Positions 8,020 to 15,775 of a stretch of DNA of 64,000 nucleotides are shown here, one piece after another. The position numbers were made by a program, and so were the translations under genes. How positions within the stretch are numbered: position 1 is the stretch's first letter; every line of letters starts with the position of its first letter. The notes beneath the pieces are model-generated. The model was not told the DNA's origin. It saw nothing but the letters and a program-made list of their open reading frames with translations, and ran no database searches. Source of the DNA: Rhodoferax sp. (lineage in GTDB: Bacteria; Pseudomonadota; Gammaproteobacteria; Burkholderiales; Burkholderiaceae_C); the NCBI RefSeq assembly GCF_012927445.1, contig NZ_JABBPD010000004.1, forward strand, positions 593,039-657,038, written 5' to 3'.

Positions 8020-9201
8020 TCAAATCGCCCCGGCGGCGCGCAGGGCCGCGATGGCCTCATCGCCTTGCCCCAGTTCGCGCAGGATGGCCTCGGTGTGCTG
8101 GCCCACGGCCGGCACCGGGTCCATGCGGTAGTCAAACGTGTTGTTGCGCCCCGGCGGCAGCAGCGCCGGAATGTCGCCGGCGGGCGTGCTCACGGTCTGC
8201 CAGCGCTGGCGCGCCTGCAGTTGCGGGTGCGCCCACAGGCCGGCCATGTCGTTCATGCGGGCGTTGGCGATCTGCGCCTGGTCCAGCCGCGCCACCACCT
8301 GTTCCGCCGTGTGCTGGCCGAAGGTAGCGAGGATGATGGCCTGCAACGCCTCGCGGTGCTCGTTGCGGCGCGCGTTGCTGTCAAAACGCGGGTCGCTGGC
8401 CAGCGCGGCGTCGTCTAACACCACCGCACAAAACACTTTCCACTCACGCTCATTCTGCAAACCCAGCATCACCGTGCCGCCATCGCCGGCCGTAAAGGGC
8501 CCGTAGGGATAAATGCTGGCGTGCGCGGCAGCGGTGCGCGGCGGTGGTGCTGCGCCCTCAAACGCGTAGTACATCGGGTAACCCATCCATTCACCGAGTG
8601 CTTCCAGCATGGACACATCGATGTGCGAGCCCTGCCCGGTCTTGCCGCGCAGCAGCAGCGCCGACAGGATGTTGCTGTAGGCGTACATGCCGGCCGCGAT
8701 GTCGGCCACCGAGTTGCCGGCCTTGCTCGGCGCCTCGGGCGTGCCGGTGACCGACAGAAAACCGGCCTCGCTCTGAATCAACAAATCGTAGGCTTTCTTG
8801 TCGCGGTACGGGCCGTCTGCGCCATAGCCCGAAATGTCGCACACGATCAGACCCGGGTGCTGCTGGCGGAGGGCCTCGTACGACAAACCCATGCGCACCG
8901 TCGCACCGGGGGCGAGGTTTTGCACCAGCACGTCGGCCGTGCCCAGCAACTGTGTGAGGGCCGCCAGTGCGCCCGGCTGCTTGAGGTCCAGCGTCAGGCT
9001 TTCTTTCGAGCGGTTGGTCCAGACGAAATGTGAAGCCTGGCCCTTGACGCGGGTGTCGTAGGCGCGGGCAAAGTCGCCGCTGCCGGGGCGCTCCACCTTG
9101 ATGACGCGGGCGCCCAGGTCGGCCAACTGGCGTGTGCAGAACGGCGCGGCAATGGCGTGTTCGAGGGAGACGACGGTGATGCCGTCAAGAGGTCGTGTCA
9201 T
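8020..9201 (-). CDS. ict: CaiB/BaiF family III CoA-transferase, probable itaconate CoA-transferase
   Basis: 393 residues. The family III signature begins LDGITVVSLEHAIAAPFCTRQLADLGARVIKVE, and the catalytic aspartate that forms the acyl-CoA anhydride is D139 in KKAYDLLIQSEAG. TNRSKESLTLDLKQPGA and SVADIAAGMYAYSNIL are also family blocks. In the itaconate pathway this enzyme activates itaconate with succinyl-CoA (or a similar donor). Its length is normal for the family. It lies 12 bp downstream of the acyl-CoA dehydrogenase gene in the same operon. Donor and acceptor specificity come from context only. Confidence 0.85.
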   Translation of the reverse strand: MTRPLDGITVVSLEHAIAAPFCTRQLADLGARVIKVERPGSGDFARAYDTRVKGQASHFVWTNRSKESLTLDLKQPGALAALTQLLGTADVLVQNLAPGATVRMGLSYEALRQQHPGLIVCDISGYGADGPYRDKKAYDLLIQSEAGFLSVTGTPEAPSKAGNSVADIAAGMYAYSNILSALLLRGKTGQGSHIDVSMLEALGEWMGYPMYYAFEGAAPPPRTAAAHASIYPYGPFTAGDGGTVMLGLQNEREWKVFCAVVLDDAALASDPRFDSNARRNEHREALQAIILATFGQHTAEQVVARLDQAQIANARMNDMAGLWAHPQLQARQRWQTVSTPAGDIPALLPPGRNNTFDYRMDPVPAVGQHTEAILRELGQGDEAIAALRAAGAI

Positions 9202-9213
9202 GGACAGCCTTAT

Positions 9214-10377
9214 TCAAAAAGACCGTGGCAGCCCGAGGATGTGCTCGGCCACGTAGGAATAGATCAGGTTGGTGGAGATCGGCGCCACCTGGTACAGGCG
9301 CGTTTCGCGGAACTTGCGCTCCACGTCGTATTCGTTGGCAAAGCCGAAACCGCCGTGAAACTGGATGCAGGCGTTGGCCGCTTCCCAGCTGGCCTTGGCG
9401 GCCAGGTACTTGGCCATGTTGGCCTGCGCGCCGCAGGGCTGACCGGCGTCGAACAACTCGCAGGCCTTGTAACGCATCAGGTTGGCGGCTTCCACTTCCA
9501 TATAGGCGTCGGCAATCGGGAACTGCACGCCCTGGTTCTGGCCAATCGGGCGGCCAAACACCACGCGCTCGCTCACATATTTGGTCACCCGGTCCAGGAA
9601 CCAGTAGCCGTCGCCAATGCACTCGGCGGCGATCAGCGTGCGCTCGGCGTTCAGGCCATCCAGGATGTACTTGAAGCCCATACCTTCCTGGCCAATCAGG
9701 TTTTCTTCCGGGATTTCCAGGTTCTCGAAGAACAGCTCGTTGGTCTCGTGGTTGACCATGTTGGGGATCGGCCGCACCGTCATGCCGGACTTCTCGGCCT
9801 GGCGCAGGTCCACCATGAAGATCGACATGCCTTCCGACTTCTTCTTGACTTCGGCCAGCGGCGTGGTGCGCGCCAGCAGGATCATCCAGTCGGAATGCTG
9901 CACGCGCGAGATCCAGACCTTTTGCCCGTTGACGACGTAGCGGTCGCCCTGCTTCACCGCGGTGGTCTTGATCTTGGTGGTGTCGGTGCCGGTGCTGGGC
10001 TCGGTCACGCCCATCGACTGCAGGCGCCATTCGCCGGAGGCAATCTTGGGCAGGTACAGCTCCTTTTGCGTCTTCGAGCCGTGGCGCAACAGCGTGCCCA
10101 TGTTGTACATCTGGCCGTGGCAGGCGCCGGAGTTGCCGCCACTGCGGTTGATTTCTTCCATGATGACCGAGGCTTCAGCCAGGCCCAGGCCCGAGCCGCC
10201 GTATTGCTGCGGGATCAGCGCCGCCAGCCAGCCGGCCTGGGTGAGCGCGTCAACAAAGGCCTCCGGGTAACCACGTTGCGCGTCGATCTTGCGGTGGTAT
10301 TCGTCAGGAAACTGGGCGCAGAGGGCGCGCACGGCGTCACGGATGTCCTGGTACTGGTCGGGAGCGGTTTTGATCAT
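9214..10377 (-). CDS. Acyl-CoA dehydrogenase family protein
   Basis: 387-residue FAD flavoprotein of the acyl-CoA dehydrogenase family. The FAD-side signature is MGVTEPSTGTDTTKIKTTA (about 122-140), with WISRVQHSDWM next, and QFHGGFGFANEYDVERKFRETRLYQ at the C-terminus. Where MCAD-type enzymes have the catalytic Glu (YEGTSEIQ), this one reads LYQVAPISTNLI, so that Glu is absent. A Glu is present at about 245 (LNAERTLIA), the place used by isovaleryl-CoA dehydrogenase. An acyl-CoA dehydrogenase accompanies itaconate genes in Pseudomonas; a supporting role on 2-methylsuccinyl- or itaconyl-type CoA esters is possible but unproven. Confidence 0.88.
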   Translation of the reverse strand: MIKTAPDQYQDIRDAVRALCAQFPDEYHRKIDAQRGYPEAFVDALTQAGWLAALIPQQYGGSGLGLAEASVIMEEINRSGGNSGACHGQMYNMGTLLRHGSKTQKELYLPKIASGEWRLQSMGVTEPSTGTDTTKIKTTAVKQGDRYVVNGQKVWISRVQHSDWMILLARTTPLAEVKKKSEGMSIFMVDLRQAEKSGMTVRPIPNMVNHETNELFFENLEIPEENLIGQEGMGFKYILDGLNAERTLIAAECIGDGYWFLDRVTKYVSERVVFGRPIGQNQGVQFPIADAYMEVEAANLMRYKACELFDAGQPCGAQANMAKYLAAKASWEAANACIQFHGGFGFANEYDVERKFRETRLYQVAPISTNLIYSYVAEHILGLPRSF

Positions 10378-10409
10378 GGGTGGGGTCGGTGGTTTTTGTG
10401 GAGTGCCGG

Positions 10410-11312
10410 TCAGGCGAGTTCGGCGCTGCCTTGCATGGTCAGCCAGCCTTCATGGTCTTCGGCCCAGAGCCGGACAGTCTTGCCATCGGCCGAGGGTTGA
10501 CCGTTCAAGCGGAACGGGTGCAGGTCAAACGTCGGCCGCACCGCCTTGAAGCTGAACGACTTGATAAAAGCGCCGGGCACATGACGGCGCACCAGATCGA
10601 CCAGCAAGGTGGCAATCAGCGGGCCATGCACGATCAGGCCCGGGTAGCCCTCGACTTCGGTCACATAGCGGCGGTCGTAGTGAATGCGGTGGCCGTTGAA
10701 GGTGAGCGCGGAATAGCGAAACAACAGCACGTCGTCCGGCACGATCTCGCGCTGCCAGGCGGCGCCTGTTTCGGCCGGCACCGGCAGCGGCAGCGAGGAC
10801 ACACCCGTGCTGAGCGTGGGGGCCTGTGGTGCCGCGCGGTAAACAATGTCGTGTTCTTCGGTCAGCGCCAACCCGTTGGCGTTGTGGACTTCATGTTGCA
10901 CCAGCACAAACAGCAGGTCGCCCGTGCGGCCGGCCTTGTGCCTGACCGACTCGATGCGCGAGATGCGCTGGGCCGCATCGCCCACCCGCAACGGGTTGTC
11001 CGGCAACCACTGCAGCCGACCGCCGGCCCACATGCGGCGCGGCAACGGCACCGGCGGCAGAAAACCACCGCGCTTGGCGTGGCCGTCGGGGCCAAGTTCA
11101 CTCTGCCGGTGCTGCGGCAAAAAATACAGCCAGTGCCACAAGGGCGGCACGGCCGTGCCGGGCATTGGTAGCGCATCGTCGCGGTCCAGCGTGGCGCTGA
11201 GCGCGCGCAGCGGCGCGGCGGTGATGTCGTCGGACAGGGTTTCGGTTTTACCGACCCAGCGCTGCAGATTTGCCAGCGTGGCGGCGTCCAGGGTGCGCAT
11301 GGGGAGATTCAT
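10410..11312 (-). CDS. ich: FAS1-like/MaoC-type hydratase, probable itaconyl-CoA or mesaconyl-C4-CoA hydratase
   Basis: 300 residues with the double hot-dog arrangement of the mesaconyl-CoA hydratase/HTD2-like group. The N-terminal half has PPLWHWLYFLP and GPDGHAKRGGFLPPVPLPRRMWAGGRL; the C-terminal half carries the catalytic-type segment RYSALTFNGHRIHYDRRYVTEVEGYPGLIVHGPL. In itaconate degradation this step hydrates itaconyl-CoA to citramalyl-CoA. The start at 11312 has GGA ten bases upstream; an ATG at 11321 is an alternative. It is the first gene of the minus-strand operon and is divergent from the LysR gene. Assignment rests on family plus neighbours. Confidence 0.8.
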   Translation of the reverse strand: MNLPMRTLDAATLANLQRWVGKTETLSDDITAAPLRALSATLDRDDALPMPGTAVPPLWHWLYFLPQHRQSELGPDGHAKRGGFLPPVPLPRRMWAGGRLQWLPDNPLRVGDAAQRISRIESVRHKAGRTGDLLFVLVQHEVHNANGLALTEEHDIVYRAAPQAPTLSTGVSSLPLPVPAETGAAWQREIVPDDVLLFRYSALTFNGHRIHYDRRYVTEVEGYPGLIVHGPLIATLLVDLVRRHVPGAFIKSFSFKAVRPTFDLHPFRLNGQPSADGKTVRLWAEDHEGWLTMQGSAELA

Positions 11313-11392
11313 CGTGGTCATTCCGTTTGGCTTTGATCTAGCGGCCATCCTCGCTTTTTTAGCCGGCGAACACCATCACTCATTTTCAAACG

Positions 11393-11417
11393 AAGCCTTC
11401 TGAATTTCCGAAGGCTT
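11393..11417. promoter_or_regulatory. Inverted repeat, candidate LysR-type operator
   Basis: AAGCCTTC (11393-11400) and GAAGGCTT (11410-11417) form a perfect 8-bp dyad with a 9-bp spacer. It lies 25 bp before the LysR start and 80 bp before the divergent hydratase start. LysR regulators commonly bind such interrupted dyads between themselves and a divergent target. Confidence 0.6.
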
Positions 11418-11442
11418 GCAGGGTTTGCGTTAGCATGAAGCG

Positions 11443-12360
11443 ATGCAATTCGACCTGTTGGATTTGAGACTTTTTGTGTTGGCGGCGGACGAAGGCAGCC
11501 TGACGCGGGCGGCCTTGCGGGGGCATCTGTCGCTGGCGGCGGCCAGCAGCCGCATCAAGTCACTCGAAGCCCAGTCGGGCCATGCGCTGTTTTACCGAGA
11601 GGCCCGCGGTGTCCGCCTGACGCCCCCGGGCGAAGCGTTTTTGCACCACGCCCGCGGCGTGCTGCGCCAGGTGGATCAGTTGCGCGTTGACTTGCAGGAA
11701 TACGGCGGCGGCCTGCGCGGCCACGTTCGCGTCTTTGCTAACACCACGGCGGTGACGGATTTTCTGCCGGAAATCCTGCCCGGCTTCCTGTCGGAAAACA
11801 GCCGCATCAATGTCGATCTTCAGGAAAAACCGAATGCCGAAATCGCCCGCGGCGTCCTGGACGGGCGCGCCGACATCGGCATCGTCGCCGGCCAGGTCGA
11901 CATGCTGGGTCTGCAGGCCATCCACTTCAGCACCGACCGCCTGGTGCTGGTGACCGCCCACAACCACCCGTTTGCCACGCAGAAAACGATCGCCTTTGCC
12001 GACACGCTGGAGGAAGACGCTGTCGGCATGAACCACCGCAGCACGCTGCAGACCTTTCTGGCCCAGGTGACAGAAAAACTCGGCAAGCCCCTGAAACTGC
12101 GCATCCAGCTCTCCAGTTTCGACGCCATGTGCCGCATGATCGGTGCGGGGGTCGGGGTGGGCATCGTGCCCGAGAGCGCCGCACGACGCAACCAGGAGAG
12201 CATGGGCCTGGCCCTGATCGAACTCACCGACGCCTGGAGCGTGCGCGAACGCTATATCCTGGTGCGTGACCGCGCCGCCCTGCCCCGCTATGCGCAGGCG
12301 CTGATCGAGACCTTGTGCGCGCATTACAAACCATTGACCAATCAAGGCGAGGCGACATAA
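11443..12360 (+). CDS. LysR family transcriptional regulator, probable regulator of the itaconate operon
   Basis: 305 residues. The N-terminal winged helix-turn-helix (residues 4-62; LRLFVLAADEGSLTRAALRGHLSLAAASSRIKSLEAQSG) is followed by a LysR effector-binding domain (about 90-295, GHVRVFANTTAVTDFLPEILPGF onward). It is transcribed divergently from the hydratase-led operon with 130 bp between starts and a perfect inverted repeat in that gap. This is the usual geometry for a LysR protein that activates its neighbour and represses itself. The likely inducer is a pathway intermediate; that is inference. Confidence 0.9.
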   Translation: MQFDLLDLRLFVLAADEGSLTRAALRGHLSLAAASSRIKSLEAQSGHALFYREARGVRLTPPGEAFLHHARGVLRQVDQLRVDLQEYGGGLRGHVRVFANTTAVTDFLPEILPGFLSENSRINVDLQEKPNAEIARGVLDGRADIGIVAGQVDMLGLQAIHFSTDRLVLVTAHNHPFATQKTIAFADTLEEDAVGMNHRSTLQTFLAQVTEKLGKPLKLRIQLSSFDAMCRMIGAGVGVGIVPESAARRNQESMGLALIELTDAWSVRERYILVRDRAALPRYAQALIETLCAHYKPLTNQGEAT

Positions 12361-12389
12361 CCATGACCGCATCAAGGTAAACTTCGCCA

Positions 12390-13421
12390 ATGACAGAACT
12401 CGTCGAAAAGCTTGCTGACCTGACCGCCCTTCGGGACCGCGATGCACTCGACATCGCCCTCGTCAGCGCCATCAATGACCTGCTGAAGCCACAGTCAGCG
12501 GCGATCTACCGGGTGGTCGGTGACACCGACAATGAGCGCTGGCTCACCACGGCGCAGATGGACGCCGATCAAGTAACACCGACCAGCGACTCCGCCTGGT
12601 CCGAGTTGGACTTGCTGCCCCGAATGTCCGAACACCCCCTGCGCCAGCAAGCGGTGGCATCACGCCAGGTGATGCAGACGTCCAGCGGCCCGGACATCAC
12701 GGTATTCCCTCTCGCCAGCAACCCGGGTGCCATCGGCATCCTGGAAATTGGCACACAGGCGCCGCTTTCTGACAATGACCGTCGTTTAGTGAGCGGCGTG
12801 CTGCGTCTGTACCTCAATTTCCAGAGCTTGCTGGACTATGGCGAACGCGACGCCCTGACCGAACTGCTCAACCGCAAGACGTTTGACGGCGCTTTTCTCA
12901 AAGCCACCCTCGAACAAACACGGACGGAAGACAACGCACAAGGCAAGCGCCGCAGTGCGGCCTGTGCCGGCAGCTACTGGCTGGCCATGATCGATATTGA
13001 CCACTTCAAGCGGGTCAATGACAACTACGGCCACCTCATTGGCGACGAAGTCCTGTTGCTGCTGGCGCGCCTGATGCGAACCTGCTTTCGCTTTCACGAC
13101 CAGCTCTACCGCTTCGGCGGGGAAGAATTTGTGGTGCTGATGCGCTGCAACGGCGAGCAGGAAGCGACGGCGGCACTGGAGCGGCTCAGAACCACCACCG
13201 AAAAACACCTGTTCCCCCAAGTGGGTCACATCACCATCAGCATCGGGTTTTCTGAAATCAAGACCGGGGATACCCCGAGTGGCGCCTTCGAGCGCGCCGA
13301 CAAGGCGGTTTACTATGCCAAGGAACATGGCCGCAACCAGGTTTGCAGCCACGCGGCCCTGATCGCCAGCGGTGAACTGGTCGACCAGGTGGCCATTGTG
13401 GGTGACATGGAACTGTTTTAA
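12390..13421 (+). CDS. Diguanylate cyclase with GAF-like N-terminus
   Basis: 343 residues. Residues 1-145 resemble a divergent GAF-like sensor (AIYRVVGDTDNERWLTTAQM, GAIGILEIGTQ). A GGDEF domain follows: DALTELLNRKTFD, the nucleotide segment AMIDIDHFKRVNDNYGHLIGDEVLL, and the active-site motif as GGEEF. An RxxD inhibitory site (RFHD) lies exactly five residues before GGEEF, so product inhibition by cyclic di-GMP is likely. No membrane segment or signal peptide is visible, so it should be cytoplasmic. It starts 29 bp after the LysR gene and is followed by a possible terminator. Confidence 0.9.
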   Translation: MTELVEKLADLTALRDRDALDIALVSAINDLLKPQSAAIYRVVGDTDNERWLTTAQMDADQVTPTSDSAWSELDLLPRMSEHPLRQQAVASRQVMQTSSGPDITVFPLASNPGAIGILEIGTQAPLSDNDRRLVSGVLRLYLNFQSLLDYGERDALTELLNRKTFDGAFLKATLEQTRTEDNAQGKRRSAACAGSYWLAMIDIDHFKRVNDNYGHLIGDEVLLLLARLMRTCFRFHDQLYRFGGEEFVVLMRCNGEQEATAALERLRTTTEKHLFPQVGHITISIGFSEIKTGDTPSGAFERADKAVYYAKEHGRNQVCSHAALIASGELVDQVAIVGDMELF

Positions 13422-13452
13422 AGCCCGGCCCATTCTGCTGTGGCGGCTTTTT
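13420..13452 (+). terminator. Possible rho-independent terminator after the diguanylate cyclase gene
   Basis: AAAGCC (13420-13425) can pair with GGCTTT (13445-13450), helped by an inner GCC/GGC pairing, and a T-rich run follows. The stem is bulged. The remaining ~130 bp up to 13582 shows no gene. Confidence 0.4.
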
Positions 13453-13582
13453 CCCCTAAAATCGAGGCCATTTTTTCGCACAATGTGCGCCATCGTCCCC
13501 GGCTTCGTTCGACCCTCACGGTCCATTCACGGTCCTCACGCAGTCCTACAAGCGGGGCCGCACCTTACATACTTTTTTGCAC

Positions 13583-14269
13583 ATGAACACCTTGCTCCCC
13601 CGCATTGAAATCGAAAGCGCTCCACAACCCACCGCCGCCGTCATCTGGCTGCACGGTCTGGGCGCCGATGGCAACGACTTTGCGGCCCTCGTGCCCGAGC
13701 TGGATTTGACCGCCTGCCCGCCGATTCGGTTTGTCTTTCCGCACGCCCCCAGCATGCCCGTCAGCCTGAACGGTGGCTATGTGATGCCCGCCTGGTACGA
13801 CATTTTTGGCGCCGATCTGGTGAGTCGGCAGGACGCCGCCGGCATTCAAAAATCCGGACGCGCCATTGCGGCACTGATTGATCAGGAGGTGGCACGCGGC
13901 ATTGCACCGGAGCGCATCGTGCTGGCCGGATTCTCGCAAGGCTGTGCCATGGCGTTGCACACCGGCTTGCGCTATCCCAAGCGACTGGCGGGCCTTCTGG
14001 CGCTGTCCGGCTACCTGCCGCTGGCGGACACCCTGAGTACCGAGCGCACGGACGCCAACGCCGACACGCCCATTTTCATGGCCCACGGCAGCATGGACCC
14101 GGTGGTGGTGCCGGCCCGGGGCGAGGCCTCGCGCGATTTATTGGCCAGGCTGGGCTACCCGGTGCAATGGCACAGCTACCCCATGCAGCACAGCGTGCAC
14201 CCTCGCGAAGTGGCGGACATCTCGGTCTTTCTGGCCAACGTACTGAAGCAGCACCCCGATGCAGCCTGA
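13583..14269 (+). CDS. Alpha/beta hydrolase, carboxylesterase/phospholipase family
   Basis: 228 residues of the bacterial carboxylesterase (EstB, acyl-protein thioesterase-like) family. The nucleophile elbow is GFSQG, the oxyanion-side motif is WLHGLGADGNDF, the catalytic Asp is in MAHGSMDPVVV and the His in MQHSVHP. All three triad residues are present. It is probably cytoplasmic, since no signal peptide is seen. The ATG at 13583 is used; a TTG six bases earlier is less likely. Its end overlaps the Hsp70-like gene by 11 bp, so the two are probably co-translated. The natural ester substrate cannot be told. Confidence 0.92.
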   Translation: MNTLLPRIEIESAPQPTAAVIWLHGLGADGNDFAALVPELDLTACPPIRFVFPHAPSMPVSLNGGYVMPAWYDIFGADLVSRQDAAGIQKSGRAIAALIDQEVARGIAPERIVLAGFSQGCAMALHTGLRYPKRLAGLLALSGYLPLADTLSTERTDANADTPIFMAHGSMDPVVVPARGEASRDLLARLGYPVQWHSYPMQHSVHPREVADISVFLANVLKQHPDAA

Positions 14270-15593
14270 GCAAGCGTCCGGGCGGCCCCACGGCGTGGTG
14301 CTGGGGATCGACTTTGGCACCTCCAACTCGGCCGCGGCCTTGGTGGGCGAGGACGGCCAACTGTGCGTGATTCCGCTGGACGGCCAACGAGCGGCCATGC
14401 CGACCGCGCTGTTTTTCTCCCACGAGACGCACACCACCCTGTTCGGCACGCAGGCGATGCAGGCCTACCTCAGCGGTACCGAGGGGCGCCTGCTGCGCTC
14501 CATCAAAAGCCTGCTGGGCAGCAAGCTGATGGAGGAACAAACCCTGGTCAACGGCCAGTTGCTGAGCTTTTTTGAGATCGTGGTGCTGTTCTTCAAGGAA
14601 CTCAAGTCCCGCTGCGAAGCCCATGTGGGCCACCCGATTCACAGCGCCATGCTGGGGCGCCCGGTGCATTTTGTGGACGATGACGCCGAGCGCGACGCGC
14701 TGGCCCAAGCCACACTGGGCCGCGCGGCGCTGGCCGCCGGCTTTACCCACATCGACTTTCAGCTGGAACCGATTGCGGCAGCGTTTGACTTTGAGCAGCG
14801 CGTCACGACAGACACCACCGTGCTGGTGGTGGACATTGGCGGCGGCACCTCCGACTTCACCGTCATCCGCCTCCAACCTGATCGCCGGCAGGACGCCGAC
14901 CGTGCCCAGGACATTCTGGCCACCACCGGCGTGCACCTGGGCGGCACCGACTTCGACCGCCTGCTCGACCTGAGCCACGTCATGCCGCTACTTGGGCACA
15001 AGCACATCGGCCCCGGTGGACGGCCGGTGCCTAACAGCGCATTTTTTGATCTCTCCACCTGGCACCTGATCCACCACGCGTACTCCCGCAAAAACATGCA
15101 CTTTGCCCGCGAGTTGTGGACTTCATACACGGATCGGACGCTCCATACGCGCCTGCTGCAAGTGCTCGAAGGCCACCATGGACACCGCATCCTGGCGAGC
15201 GTCGAAGCCGCCAAAATCGCCTGCTCCGTCGCCTTTGAGAGCGCGCCGGTGGATTTAAGCTTTTTGGACACGGCCAACAGCCCCGCCCAGTCCCCTGTGG
15301 TGACCCCGCACAGCATGGGCGAGGCGCTGGCCCAGTCGCTGGACCAGGTGGTGCAATGCGCCGTGCAGTGCGTGCAAGCGTCCGGACTGGCCGCCGTGGA
15401 CGTGGTGTACCTGACCGGCGGCTCGTCTGCACTGCAGCCGCTGATGGACGCCCTGCAGGCCGCCCTGCCCGGCGCGACCCTGGTGCCTGGCGACCGCTTT
15501 GGCGGCGTCGCAGCAGGCCTGGCCTACGCGGGCTTTGTGACCCACCGGTCGCAACCCAGTAAAACCCAAGAAACCGCCACTAGCGCTATCTAA
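14259..15593 (+). CDS. yegD: Hsp70 family protein, YegD-like
   Basis: 444 residues, an actin/Hsp70-type ATPase without the usual substrate-binding domain, as in E. coli YegD. The phosphate-1 motif GIDFGTSNSAAAL is at about 16-28, phosphate-2 VVDIGGGTSDFTV at about 192-204, and the adenosine motif YLTGGSSALQPL near 387-398. It overlaps the esterase gene by 11 bp. The last residues and the TAA stop lie inside a copy of the dispersed repeat, so the present C-terminus may have been set by that insertion. Its client or role is unknown. Confidence 0.9.
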   Translation: MQPEQASGRPHGVVLGIDFGTSNSAAALVGEDGQLCVIPLDGQRAAMPTALFFSHETHTTLFGTQAMQAYLSGTEGRLLRSIKSLLGSKLMEEQTLVNGQLLSFFEIVVLFFKELKSRCEAHVGHPIHSAMLGRPVHFVDDDAERDALAQATLGRAALAAGFTHIDFQLEPIAAAFDFEQRVTTDTTVLVVDIGGGTSDFTVIRLQPDRRQDADRAQDILATTGVHLGGTDFDRLLDLSHVMPLLGHKHIGPGGRPVPNSAFFDLSTWHLIHHAYSRKNMHFARELWTSYTDRTLHTRLLQVLEGHHGHRILASVEAAKIACSVAFESAPVDLSFLDTANSPAQSPVVTPHSMGEALAQSLDQVVQCAVQCVQASGLAAVDVVYLTGGSSALQPLMDALQAALPGATLVPGDRFGGVAAGLAYAGFVTHRSQPSKTQETATSAI

Positions 15594-15644
15594 ACAATAG
15601 CTATTTGCGCAGATAGCACAAAGGCTAGAGCCATATTTAGCTCA
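15585..15644 (+). repeat. Dispersed repeat, copy 3
   Basis: Head GCTATCTAAACAATAGCTA, middle TTTGCGCAGATAGCAC, tail AAAGGCTAGAGCCATATT. The head is a hairpin and the tail contains the palindrome GGCTAGAGCC. The head supplies the stop codon of yegD. The following stretch to 15775 holds no gene that I can see. Confidence 0.8.
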
Positions 15645-15775
15645 AACCCTCCAGCAAACCCTCAAACCGGTCAAGCGACGAACGAGGCCAGGACGCTAGC
15701 CGTCAGGGTCAATCTCTATAAGGGGGACGTGGGGTTTGCCTGACAATAGAACATTTCCGCCCCGCTACCGGCCCT

